Below are positions 1-12,736 of a stretch of 64,000 nucleotides of DNA, piece after piece. This DNA is from Lasioglossum baleicum. Taxonomy: Eukaryota; Arthropoda; Insecta; Hymenoptera; Halictidae. The position numbers were made by a program, and so were the translations under genes. Below the pieces are notes generated by a model. The model was not told the DNA's origin. It worked only from the letters and a program-made list of their open reading frames with translations, and ran no database searches. The stretch lies in the NCBI RefSeq assembly GCF_051020765.1, contig NC_134935.1:13207579-13271578 (forward strand). Direction: 5' to 3'. The number at the start of each line of letters is the position of its first letter. Position 1 is the first letter of the stretch.

Positions 1-86
1 AGTTTATTCTTCGGAGCCTCATATTACCACTCCTTCCTCGAGAAGTTATTCAGGTGGCTTGTCTCAGGTGACTCACCCTGTATACA
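1..86 (-). repeat. Dispersed repeat fragment, cut by window edge
   Basis: Read on the minus strand this stretch begins TATACAGGGTGAGTCACC and continues to the window edge. The TACAGGGTG start is the same kind of terminus seen at 9377 and, reversed, near 2374, and resembles terminal sequences of high-copy elements in hymenopteran genomes. The other end lies outside the window, so neither terminal inverted repeats nor a target duplication can be checked. A chance match cannot be excluded. Confidence 0.35.
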
Positions 87-2319
87 AAAGCATACATAGA
101 ATCGCGCACGTAATACGGGAGCACATGTAGAGGGAGAGAGAGAGAGAAAGAGAGAGTCGGAGCAAGCAATTCTTGCCCGTTGAACAGCTGGAAGCGGATC
201 TTTTCGTATTTCCTCCTTTACGGTGTTTCGACCTTCCAATGTTCCCCTCAACCCTCCGACTGCCGGGCCAGTTAGGCAGCGCGTTCGCATAATGCAACGC
301 GCATCCCGCGCACTGTAGAAGGTACAACGGCGCGATGCCGCGATCGCTAATCGCGTAACGACGTTTTCCCTTTAAATTGTTTGCACTCCGCGCATTCCCC
401 GCATCGGACCCCAACGACAATGCACGTCATCGGCCAATAACGTTACAATAGAGGGACTGCGTGATTATCATTGACAATGTTCGAGCTTACGTAGAACGCG
501 GTATCGATTTCCCCCGGTACCCGTCGAATTAACACAGACCTAGTCACGCCGGAGGATGACGAATGTGTGCAAGGACTCGATCAACCCTAGTCGGTAACTC
601 AACTATTTCCTCTGTTGATCCACCATCGCTCAAAACTGTGTACATAACCGTCGAATTTAGGGCGCCACGTGCTCCTCAGAAATTGTGGCTCGAAAATCCT
701 TTAAACAATTAAATTTCATGATGAACTATAAATATTGTACGAAATAGTTACCCATCGAAAACGTTCCACAACTGTTCATACTTTAATAGTCGACGTTGAA
801 ACGAAATATTGATAGAATTTTGTGGAGTACAACTTTGGACAGAATTCAAAAGCTGCGTACGTGCAGCGCCAGGAGAATACTAAAGCATGACTTGTAGAAT
901 CCTCTTTCCACCAGAAGTTTCTTTGCTTTAAACTATTTATGCCGCAATTACTCTTTCTTGTGAATCAAGTACGTATAGAGAAAATAACACGAAAATATAT
1001 CTTTTCTAATCGTGAGGAACTAACAAACTTTCTCGGCATATAGATCATCCTGCATTCTTTCAATATTTCAGCGCTATCTTCTTGTTGGTTGCCTACTCTT
1101 CTAGATCCCCTCTGAATTAATACTACTTTCCTTTTCTTTTATAAAATTGTCTGCATCAGTTACAAAAATATCGATTCCTACTTTTAACAATTGTAATAGG
1201 TGATAAATAATTTACTGCATGAAGATGTACAGTCTAGTCATATTTAACGAAAATATTCCAGATCAGATAAAATTTTCAGATTCCAAAATCAAAACAATTT
1301 CGACTGCAAGAAGTTAATTATTCTGCATATCCTCTCTGCGATTACACCTTTCACAATGCACGCACAGCAGTCTTCCTTGCAACCTCTCTTCATTTCACAG
1401 AAAATGACTCTTCTTTACATACTTCGTTTATTACTTCGGTAACCGTTTCCACAAGCCCTCGTTGTCTGAGACCTCCAAGGCTTAATAAAGTGTTTTACAA
1501 GACTTCCGCTCGCGCAACAGCCTCTCCTATTGTTATCGTATCGCAGCTGGAAACGCATGTCGTATCTCTCCCGCTCGGATCTCTCGAGCAACGGACCCGG
1601 CGTTAATATTTTAATTCTCGGCTGTTGTTCCTTTCCCCCTATCTTTGTCTGAAAATATCCCTGCTGCCGAGGAGCGTCTTTGTCTGCTCTGGTACTCGTT
1701 GCGATGCAAAGGGTCTCCACCCCCGCCAACACAACACTGGTTAGAGTCGAAAGTAGGTAGTTCAGTGAAGGTGATGCTTGTGTGTCGGCATTGACCCCGC
1801 GGCTGTTTATTAGTCTATTTATGGTAGATGAGGAGTCGGGACATGAGTGAGGCGCACAAAGCAAGACTTTTGAAAGAATCAAGAGAGGAAAATTTATGCA
1901 TTCACTTGACCGAGACCGAGAGGATTCGCGCGAGAGTGTGTGTCTATGTGTGTGTGCCACTCGGGATATGCGGGTTTTCGCGAAATGAGATACGGTAACG
2001 GAACGGGTCGCGGATAGCGTGCGTCGAATAAATTGATGCTACCGTGGCCAAATAAAGAGCAATTGAAGAAATAACGCACGATCGGTGATCGATAATTGAT
2101 CACCATTGTCCGGGATCTTTGTGTCGACGCGGTCGGACCAGCGAAGGCCTCGAGCATGCTAGAAACGGTTGTTCTTTCGTCCTTTTGCTTGACCTTCACT
2201 TTGGAGGACCAAAAGTCTTCTACTTTTCTTATATGATCCTGTAGATTTTGACGAGAAAATGCCAAAAATGTAAGTTTTAATAGCCGAAGTTCACTGGTTC
2301 AATAGTTATACACGTGTAA

Positions 2320-2375
2320 AGTTGGGAATCACTCCTTTTCAAGGAACTACAACATTTTTGGGTCACCCTGTATAA
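2320..2375 (-). repeat. Short repeat terminus of TACAGGGTG type
   Basis: On the minus strand the stretch starts ATTATACAGGGTGACCC, similar to the terminus at 1-86 and to the inverted-repeat element at 9377. No second terminus was identified nearby, so this is either a solo remnant or a chance match. Confidence 0.25.
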
Positions 2376-4592
2376 TTCTATGTAAAATTATCTCGGAGAA
2401 AATATGTCAAGAAAATGACAAAGTATTCTGTTCAAATTATTATTAATGACAACAGTGACAAAATAATTATTCTCCGTCCAGGCTACTTATGAAAAAACTT
2501 AAAAGTTCTTACTTTGTCCCTATTACAGCGTCAGCTCATTTTTCTTGTATTACCCTTGGCAGAAAGTATTCGATCTAAATCGTGAATATAATTTGTATAT
2601 TGATAACGCAGAAGAGATCATGATATTTTAGATAAATATTAATGGCGATTGAGTTGCTATACACGAATCGAATTTCTTTCATAGAAGGTACTTTGAATAA
2701 AATATTCTGTACTTTACTATTGCAACAAAGGACTTTTATTTCCCAGAAGGACGGCAGAAAATTATTCAAGTACCTAATAAGTAGACACCTAAGCGTGTCT
2801 CGAGATCGGGGTGGGGTCTTGTTGGGTCGTTCGAGGAATACTTGGCGGCGAAAACATTTTGTTAAACACCGCATACATAAATTCACAGTTCTCCCAATAA
2901 TAATGCTCGAAAGTTTCGGTCGGTAGTCGAGAAGAAAACTTCCAATATCGTGGGACGCCGGTTAACCGGCGGTTGCCGCGCCCGAGCAACTTCTCGCGGA
3001 GCCATTTTTCGATCTCTGCCAACTTTGATATTATTCGCGCCTACGTCGTACATAAATTCAAACACTCTGCATGCATATATATCGGTCATACATATATGTA
3101 TGCAAACCGTATATGTATACCGACTCCGCAGCCTGGCGAGAGTGAGTATTATTAATTCGCCTCGTACATTACCTCGGTCCCACGGATTGGTTCGCCGGGA
3201 CGATTTACCGAAGGTACTTCGCAACATTGTTTTTTGGATAACTGTCCTGATTGGCGAAAGTATGCGCGATCTGCCAGTCGGAATTATTTTTCACGTTCAC
3301 AACACACCAGAAAGTTTTGCATACCTGCATGGGTGCGTACGAAACCGGTCAATAATTTTCAGCTGCATATTTTTATTACTTAAAATATTACGGATAATTA
3401 TTAGGTACATGACACGTTATGTTTTTGTTGCAAGATTGAAGCTATAAAGATGTTATTGGTAGACTACGAATTTTTATGCAAAATGAACATTTTCTGCACG
3501 AATTGCGAGAAATAAGAGGCGAATAAGAAATTGGTTTTAATGATGTTACAATGTAGTTATTAAATAGATTTTTATAAGATTATATTTTTTACACAAAAAA
3601 TTATATAAAGTCTAACAAAAATTCGATTTACTTTGATGTATGAAATAAGAATCGACTTGAAGAATTGATGCAATTGAATATAAAATAACATTGTCGTCTT
3701 ACACAATTAGTTCGAGTAATTTTCAGCATAATTTCATTTTCGGAGCGAGCCTGTAATCTTGGGCAGTTTTCAATAGCAAATGGACCTGTTCTTGGTCGAT
3801 TGAATATTTCCGTGTTACCGGATCACGTGATATTCAGTGTACGGTAACATTCGCAGCAGCGAATACGGGAGAATCGAGTTAAAGAAGTGAGATTCGCATT
3901 GGAGAGATGGATATTAGACGGATGCCCCTTTCCGTGTGTCGAGGATAATGCGATTTCACGAGGTTCCCACGCGTCGCGAACGCACACCCGTCTATTTGAA
4001 TTTTATATTCGGTGTGCATTGTTCCAGGAGGACAGGCTTGCAACGGTCGATCATTCGGCATCATGGAAACTACATAACGTGCTTGCGTTTCGCAGACTCG
4101 AATTGCGCGAATCGCTAGAATTACTCGAATGGCACAAATTTAATGCGCAGGGTCGCGAGAGAATCGCTCGAACCTATCGGACACGGCCAAATTTCCATCG
4201 ATCCGTGCATGTCACAGGTGTGTCAAGCCTCCAGGTGATTTGTCACGCGCGGATTCGAATTGAAAATTTGAAAAACAGGAAATCGCTTCCCTCCGAGGAG
4301 ACTCGATTGACGGTTCCTCCCACTCTTGACAAAAATTGCGCCTGGAACGCGGCGTTTTTTGTCAGATTTATTTTATTCGCCGGCGAATTATTATATGAAT
4401 AATGAATCACGAAGATTCAAATAAAATACGCGATAAAAAGCTCGAGTTTTCATAGATTGACTGCTAAAAGTTTAAATGCTACGAAAACTTATTCGCTGGA
4501 GAAAGAACATCGATAAATTCGATAGAGTCTAGACATTTCGTTAAATTCTGCTTTAACGTTCCAGAATTTTTTATTATCACGAATAACATTCA

Positions 4593-4725
4593 AGTATATT
4601 TTCTGCCGCATTTTATAATTAGATTTGGCAGTTGTAAAATTAGATGCAGAATAATATTCGTATATTTTCTGCTGTATTTTACAATTAGATTTTGAACTTT
4701 TAAAATTAAATGCAGTATTATTTGT
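4593..4725. repeat. 66-bp tandem duplication, two diverged copies
   Basis: The block starting GTATATTTTCTGC at about 4593 recurs at about 4659 with the same order of motifs (TATTTTCTGC, then ATTTTAYAATTAGATTT, then AAAATTARATGCAG). The copies differ at many positions and are AT-rich. An open frame on the minus strand repeats the same peptide pattern simply because the period is a multiple of three; it is not taken as coding. Confidence 0.7.
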
Positions 4726-7700
4726 CTGCTTACTTCAACGTCGTCGACTAATTTCTTTCGGCTGTTTGATTTTCGCTTTGAAGTGGTTAAATTCACGTAC
4801 ACAACGAATTTTCTAGAATATTAACGGAGTATAGTTCGCAGCCTAAACGAGTTATGTCGTACTTGAAGCAAGTACAGTTCATATTAATCCCAAACTCAAA
4901 CTCCGAGGAGTTTACTTCAGACTCTTGCATGCACCCACTTACAGGATCGTGTACGAAATTTAGGGATTATTGCAACTAAACGTGACAAACCATACAGTTG
5001 ACTTGATAATTGCCTTGTTGTAGCATGGTATCCTGTTAAGTAGTGTTTTCGTTCGAGAACTACTCTTTATTAAGTAACTGAATTAATTAAGTATTGGAAC
5101 CTCTTCGCTGTTTAAGTTCGGTTTATCGATACAGTTTACCGACGCGGTAAGTACTTCAATTTAGCCAAATGACAAATAATTTTGTTACTATGCAAAATGC
5201 ATCAGGAAATGCAAATTTTTTAAATAGAAAAGAATCCTGCTAATTGTCTCGCGTACGTATTACCGATACCGTTTCAAGCACAGCAAATTCCTTTCGTCAA
5301 AGGCCGCTCATTAATCCTGAACTTTTGAACGCGCGAATAATAGAAATCACATTTGTAAAATTCTGCACATGTTCACTTTGTATCTCATATTGCAATATTA
5401 CGAGGACTTTCGTCGAATTTTTGGCTCATTATGAAACTGCACCGGATCAAAAGATATTTAATTTATAAATTAATTCAAAGCAGTTCCAACACTCGGTCAC
5501 TTATTTAAATAAAAAAATGCAATTACATCGTCTCTAATGCGTCTCTCATTTTATTAAATATTACAAGCTCCATTTATTTTAAACGCGTGGATTTCATTGT
5601 ATGATAAAGGGGAAAATGAAAAATAATTCAGGTTGGCTGCAAGCGTGGCGATTTATTCTAAAATCCGGAAAATAAACATGCCTTGGTATACATACGCGTT
5701 TCACGGTAATTACAGTGGATTCCGTCTATATTTCTAGCGGAGGATCGTTCCATCAGGTCCAGAATTATTCGCCGTGCAAGCATCTCGCGTCTTAATCCGT
5801 TGGTTAGCTTGTTTCGCGACAAATAAGGCGCCGTGGTGCCGTGGAACGTGGAGGAGTAAGTAATTTAGCGATCTTCAGGGATCGTCGTATCCCATCAGGA
5901 TCAAGCAGGAAAATGCAAATCGTCTTTCGACGACAGATCGCTGAATCCTCTTGAGATCTGCCACGGCACGGCTCGAGTCTCGCGCGCGCGAAAATACCTG
6001 TGCGACCGCGAACGATTCCCTCTCCGGGCACTCTCAGTCTTTATCATAACACTTAGAGAAGACTCTGGTAAATGAATTCCCAGGGTTGCCGTTCGCATAC
6101 GGAAAACCGAGGCGGATTGGGGTGCTAAGTCACGTCGGGATACCTTTCGTATCGATGCTTGGTGTCGCTGATTTTAAATGCGATCCCCGTTCAACCGGTT
6201 CTATTCGGTTAATAGAATGTGCTGCGATGCAGCGCATAGAAAGACTCCCTTGCAGTTTTTACGCTGAACGCTCTTAGGGATCCTTCAGCTAACTAGATCA
6301 AATTCCTGGCAGGTTAATCCTCCTTCCGCGGAAATAGAGATAGTCTTCAACAAAAATAACGAGGCTACAAAACATAGTAAAGCTACACGATCTAGGAAAA
6401 AGCATTCCCAATAGTTTTTCTTGGATCAAGACTTCGCTGTATTTCTCTAAAGACCGATGTTACAATGCTTTTGCTGCATCACATTAATTTAGAACTGACA
6501 GACAACCTTTTTAGGAAGTGGTAAACATCGAAACCGTGAAACTCGTTTCCCGGAAGATTATGGTGCTCGAGTTATATCGTGTGGCGGGAAATGAGCGTTA
6601 CATGGTTCGCCAAGTCACAAGGATACTTAACCGACTTCGCGACCCGCCGAAAATCCCACCAAGAATATCGAAACTTCTGATTTCAACAAATCGAGGAGTC
6701 CGAACGCGTTGTCGGCATCTCAGGCAACGCGCGGAAACTTCGGCCATGTTGCACCTGTCGATGCTGTTCGAGTTCGAAGTTTTCAACTTACAACGAGGAT
6801 AGAGGGGAAACTCCCGTGGAAAAAGAGCCGCAACAGAATGTAAGAAAATTCGCGGCGAAAAGAAAGAAAGAAAGAGAGGAACAGGAACAGGAAGAGGAAG
6901 AAAGAGAATACGGTACGTAGGAGGAAGCTGATTGCGGCGCAAACCATGTCGCGTGAAAAAGCAAAGTAAGTTCGCCGCTGCGAATTACAAGGGAGAGCCG
7001 CGATACACGTCGAGTGGCAGCTCAATTTACCTCTTGTTTTACGGTTTGATCGTTCGATACGATCGGCGGGCATGTACAACGCGTTATCGATCGCGTCGAT
7101 CAATGAACTTTCGTTTTCGTTCGTTTGATCATCAGTCATCGGCGCACTCGACGCGAGTGACTTTGGGTTAAGGTGCGCGCATACCTCGCAACTGGAGATC
7201 ATCGTTCTCATCTTTCGAACGAGTTGCAATAAGGCGGAATACTTGCAGATTATTGCGTCACTGTTGCGGGTACACTCCGCGGCAAAATAATCGGTGCAGC
7301 ACACATTGCATCGTCAAACCTGATCATTAAACATAATTCTACAAGAACATTCCCAGTAAATCGTGCACAGTAAGAGATTAAACAACATCGAGACTACGAC
7401 TTGGAATTTAAGTGGAGAATATGTATCTCTGGAAAAATATAGTATCTCTAAAATAGCAGAACTAGATGTCACAGAATGATTTATGATCCCTCACGGAACG
7501 TCGAGAGCAATTTTGTAAAAAGCATCGAATCCCACAGACAGTGGAAAGGCCGCAGATGTCGGGGTAAACACAAAAACGCGCAACGAATAACGGACTGCAC
7601 CAAAAGATGCATCAGCAAACGTGTTCGTAATTTGCTGAAAAGAACACAGAATCGTAATACTGCATGAAAGTTTTAATGTAGAAACTTATGGGACAAAGGC

Positions 7701-8040
7701 GAGACTGGGAACGGCTAGTCCACGCAGATTATCCATTCGAGCGTGTGAAACACTAGTAAGTAATTCCATTACAATGGCATTTAGTGTACCGGCCAAAGAT
7801 ATTATTCAGCGGTTCGCAACGTGCGCAACTATTCTCCATTATACGGGCGCGCGAACAAACGCGATGAAGTTTAGAACGCCAAGACACGACGAAAACTGCA
7901 TAAATTAACGCCAGCGTCTGGTGAAATTAATGAGCATTAAATTACATGGAATGCTCACGCATTATTTACGACGCGCGAGAGGGGTAGCGCAGGGTGGAAG
8001 AAGTTTCGAAGGTGAATTAATATCATTAAACCCCACCAGG

Positions 8041-8070
8041 AGAGAGAGAGAGAGTGTGTGTGTGTGTGTG
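8041..8070. repeat. (GA)n(GT)n microsatellite
   Basis: A run of AG dinucleotides passes directly into a run of TG dinucleotides. Compound microsatellite. Confidence 0.9.
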
Positions 8071-9376
8071 TTAGGGAGTCTCTGATTTTTCCTCTTGTAA
8101 TTCGACGCTCACGATAGCTCACAATCATTTGTACATTTACTGTTCGTTTACTTCCACATCAAATGAACGTGCACATAATGAAAGAAGCTTTTTGAACAGC
8201 CTAATATCAACGACGAACGTACGCATGCAGGTGTGTACCAACATCTGCATTCCGATCGCGATCCAGCCGGACAAAAAATTGATTTCGCGACGAGAATTAA
8301 AGATCGGTCGGATTATCTGCGAATCTACTCGTCTGCATTCTCGTTGGCCTAACGAAGAATATGTACTTCGTGGCTTGTCCCTCGCAGACAGGAGTTAATA
8401 AACACACGGTGAGGCGAGGCGGTCGGTATGGAACGTTCGTTTCTTTTTTTTCCCGAAGACCTTTCATCCTCGCGGCCGAGGTATACACGCTGTCTAGATA
8501 GAAAATCTCAGACGCTGGCACCGTGAACTGCCGCGAATCAATCTTCGTCCTTGCTTCTGATAGAGGTAACCCGCGTTTCCTTTTCCGCCGGCATGGCAAC
8601 TTCGCCCCGGCGAAATCCGAGGGACGCGATTTTATATCGCGAACGTTATGCCCGGAGTGTTTACGCCGCCGTGAATTTCTACTCCCGCAGAGGAGAGCCG
8701 CTAAGATGTACGCCGTCAAAGGAACGCGTCTATTTGAAAATCTGACGCTTTGCCCCGCGCTACCTAACCCACGCCCCCACCCCTTCCAAGTGCACACACG
8801 CTTCCGCGCGCACGTGAGTCCTGCATCATGCTCTGTCAGTGCATCATACATCGGCGCATGCATAATTGATGAATACGCCGAGACACGCGCGCGTGTCATT
8901 CCACGCCGAATCAAGCCCCGAGCCTGACGCGGATCCTTCGAACAGACGGCGCCATTCATTGATAACCTCGAGACGCTAATTCCCACGGAATTCAGCTTCG
9001 TGACAGCATACTTGCAGAAAACGGTAATGCACAACACTATTGTAACCCCTTTGGGATATCGTCGTTCAATGACCCATGTGTCATTGGACTGCTTATTAAT
9101 TAAGTTCTAATAAATTAATTAAGATCAGGTGTTTCGATATATTCAGAGGATACTGTAATCTTGCAGTTTAAATAACTCGGAGCCAGCTGCAGTTCAAAGG
9201 AGAGCGGAGATGCAGGTAACAAGCATTCAAATCTCATTTGAGGAGCATTTGATGCATTGTACTCGGAACAGATGAAACAGCTCGCTTTGTAGAGACATAA
9301 TTGAGGTGTCATGTGTAACGTTCTTGACAGAGATGTCACCCAGCTAATTCTCCCAAATTTTTGATAAAAACATATA

Positions 9377-9721
9377 CAGGGTGTGGCCGGACGGGTGGTA
9401 CAACCGTGCAGGGGGTGATACTACATGAAGAAATAAGTCGAAAAAAAGGAATAACATTTTTACGTTTGACGCTTCGTTTTCGAGAAAATCGAGTTTAAAG
9501 TTCCGTCAGGTTCGGGTGCTTTAGCATATGCACAAAGTAGAATTGGTTGATCATGGTCAGACGCGTCAGACGACTCCTATTCCTATGCAATAGCACGTGT
9601 ATTCGCTGCATTTTCAAACTCAATTTTCTCGAAAACGAAGCGTCAAACAAGAAAAATGTTATTCCTTTTTTTCGACTTATCTTTACATGTAGTATCACCT
9701 CCACCCGTCCGGCCACACCTG
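9377..9721 (+). mobile_element. 345-bp inverted-repeat element (MITE-like), copy 1
   Basis: Both ends carry the same sequence in inverted orientation: the left starts CAGGGTGTGGCCGGACGG and the reverse complement of the right end starts CAGGTGTGGCCGGACGG. The inverted arms run about 115 bp and include a GGAATAACATTTTT block and a GACGCTTCGTTTTCGAGAAAA block. The left arm has about 16 bp that the right arm lacks. A unique core of about 110 bp separates the arms. The left flank is TA; the right flank is CA, so the target TA is probably mutated on that side. No transposase frame is present. TA flanks and short length suggest a non-autonomous Tc1/mariner-type element; the superfamily is inferred. 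A second copy at 54809-55159 has its core reversed relative to this one. Confidence 0.85.
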
Positions 9722-10382
9722 CATGAGCGAATTCAGCGTTGACCCTTTGACATATTAATTAAATGACATTCAACGTGATCAAAGACACCATTTTATTTTT
9801 AACTATTCATTTGTGTAATACAAATCCCCACTCTTCCGCCACGGCTTGGTTACGTGACGCGTTCTGTTTCTATCGTGCATGTGTAACAACGTCACGTGGT
9901 TAATCCAGTACGAGCAGAGAGGGGGTGGGGTAACTTTTTCCCCTCGATTCGAATCAATTCCCCTGATCTGACCTGAACTGATACAAAGAGATTCTAACAG
10001 ACTGTTTCTCTCCTTGTACAGATACAAACGCGCATTCGCACACGGATGATGACTTGGATGCCACGACTGTTTCGTCTAATGTGCACGCTCTGACGCGCGC
10101 GCGTAAAGTCACGCACGTGGGTCAGGAACAGAAAGGCAACGCCACCGTGGCAGCTGCGGTTAAATTCTAGCTAAAGCCTTTTACGAGACACACTGAAGTA
10201 TACAATTCACTCAAGGAGATAATAGGGCAGCGGTGATTCTAAAAAGAACAACTCTAGGCGAACAGGGCCAAGTAAGCGAATGAAAACATTGGAACTCGCT
10301 TCGGATTTCACTAGGGACTTCTCTTAATTTGATAAATTCAACAAAATTTGTCAAAAGAAGTCAGGACGAAAGAAAACTCTGT

Positions 10383-10640
10383 TACACTCTGTGAAAATTA
10401 ACAATCCCTTTTACCTTTTTATATAACGTCGCATCACTCTTAATTATTCTAAAATGTTTCCCAAGCTATTCATCTCGTCTTTTGGTTAAAGTGCATATAA
10501 ATAAGGAAGAAAATTTCACTCTTTGAAGATTAGCAATCTTCCTTACTTTTCCATTTAATGTCACATCACTGTAAATCAGTTTAAAATGTTCTTCAAGTTT
10601 TTCACCTTCTCGTTTGATAAAGGCGCATACAAATAAAAGA
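10383..10640. repeat. 131-bp tandem duplication, two diverged copies
   Basis: A first unit starting near 10383 (CACTCTGTGAAAATTAACAA) is followed by a second near 10514 (CACTCTTTGAAGATTAGCAA). The later landmarks keep the same order and spacing in both: TCRCATCACT, TAAAATGTT, a TCTCGTYTT block and a GCATAYAAATAA block. The divergence implies an old event. No open frame is shared. Confidence 0.75.
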
Positions 10641-12681
10641 AAGATTCGCTTTAAAATCTTGAAAAATGATATTATTAAATATTTGCTTAATCACTAAGAA
10701 ATAAATGACAACTTCTAGTTGAACATTGGATGTTTTCTTTCTAAAAGGGAGAAGGGGTTTAGTTGAGGACTAATACTGCGCATTGAAAATGGAGTGAAAT
10801 TGTGCTCCTCGTATTTGCAAAATTATTATGCTGATACGTAGTCGAGTTAGGGGCTGCACTGTCCGTTTACAAACCGGTACGTTGATTACGTTCCATCTCA
10901 AAAAATAATCTGCTGCACGGTGAATTTTGTCCCCGGAGAGCCATTTTGCAGGTAATAACTGTGTATTTTCTACGAGCACCGGGACACCGACGCACCGAGT
11001 TCGTGATTTTATAATCAAAATATCGACACGCCGAGCTTGATTCACTGCATATTTTTGCTGTCGATTCAAAACGAATATAACCACGTAAATTACGCATATT
11101 CTACTACGCACATTTAGTAATTCGTTTTAAATTCGTTTCAGAAACTCTCGATTTAGAAAGTTGTTGAACGAAAATTGAAATTTAATTTTATTTTCTTGAG
11201 TTTTTGGCGATTTTATACGTACTAAATAGAAATATCGTCGCGTGTGAATTAAGGGATAAAATACATTCACTTTGCCTTTTTAAGCGTTCCACGGAATACA
11301 TTTATTTATTCTTTCGCGTTCCGTAGAAAATAAAAACAAACGGGCGATAAAGAGGACGTGGACGCTAATGAAGACATTTACCTAATTTCGCCGCGCTTTT
11401 CTCTCGCCTGAATTTTATTCCCTGAATCTAAATCTCTTGCGAAAAGAATTATCAAATGAACCGCAATTTTTTGTAGTATTAAATATTCCAAATGAAAGTA
11501 CCATTAACTTAATGCTAATGCCAAATGCGCAAATTTCCACAGAAAAAAAAAACCATTTTAAAGCCACTACTCAAGAGAGAGAGAGCAATCATTCAAATCG
11601 AAATTTTTTATCAAGACAGATTCTTACGTATTATTAATTGGAACATTCAGACGCATTGCTTTAATATTATTTTATTAGCCAGAGTACAGGGCACATTGTC
11701 AACACAACGTGCTGACACAAAAGCAATGCCGAGGGGTTCGCAACTCAGTCATAAATTATCATTATTTGTACCGGCGGTGTACAAGTTTCCATAAACGTGA
11801 TTTCAACACAAAATATTCAGCGCAGTTCAAACCATTCATCACGACAAATCATGTTAAGCCATGCGGTTCAACAACAGAAAAATACATGTGGTGTAAATGT
11901 CGTCAGAATCATTATCGTGCCACGCTATTTATCACTCGAACCTCGTAAAAACCTGACGCTACTGCTCGCATTAATCCTTGTTTTGCAATTATACATAAAG
12001 CAGGCGCTCCTAACTCCGAACTGAAAGACGCAAATACTGCTGGCTCATCCTCAGTACTGTTTTAACAATTGTTAATATTTCTGGACTCGTGAATTTTCGT
12101 CAAAATCAATTTCATTAAACGATTCAATTAATACATACAATACTAAATATAACTTTTACATTGCATTTACTCTGTTGACTGTTGACGTATGTTCAAGTAT
12201 TACTTTTTTCCAGAAAAAAGCTGCCCGTTGCTTAAAAGCGCCAAAAACTGAGTGTCGGTGGCTCGCGCGTTTGTCGGCGATATTTGAATTGTTCGACGGA
12301 ATGGCGGTTAAATGGTCACGTTATCGTCCGGATAAGTATTCAATATTATTTTCTTAGTGAAACACTTTCTTCTTCTCATCCATTAATTACATTTGTGAGT
12401 TAATAACTTCATTAAGGAACCCGGACAGCTGAAAACAAGCTCGGCGGTCCGTGTTCCTTTGGATCGGAGAGACTAGTTCGCGTCTTATTCCGCCGCGGAA
12501 CCGCTCGAAGAACGGGAACACGGAATTCCCACTTACTTATACTTCAGGGAATTAACTAATTATCTTTTTCTCCGTCGCGTCGCAATACCACCCGGGCACA
12601 CCCCTTTCTAACACTCGTGTTCCTCCACCATCTCTCTGGTTTCTTTATTCTCCTCGGTGCCAACTTAACCGAGCGAGAGCC

Positions 12682-12684
<3 letters not shown>

Positions 12685-12734
<50 letters not shown>
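12685..12734. repeat. (GA)n microsatellite
   Basis: About 25 uninterrupted AG dinucleotides. Confidence 0.95.

Positions 12735-12736
<2 letters not shown>

Larger units (their letters stand above)
87..9376. other. Gene-poor spacer or long intron, no supported exon
   Basis: No open frame here has a recognisable domain, and no chain of exons with matching splice phases was found. It holds a polypurine run near 130-158, a repeat-like terminus near 2320-2375, a 66-bp tandem duplication at 4593-4725 and a (GA)n(GT)n run at 8041-8070. Two long unassigned open frames (3887-4402 plus, 8297-9037 minus) lie in CpG-rich stretches and are discussed as findings. Small exons of an unseen gene could have been missed. 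Confidence 0.5.

Noticed and set aside
9495..9716. 73-codon frame inside inverted-repeat copy 1 (and the equivalent in copy 2)
   Set aside because: Read-through of element arm and core; no transposase motif such as a DDE/D triad or helix-turn-helix.
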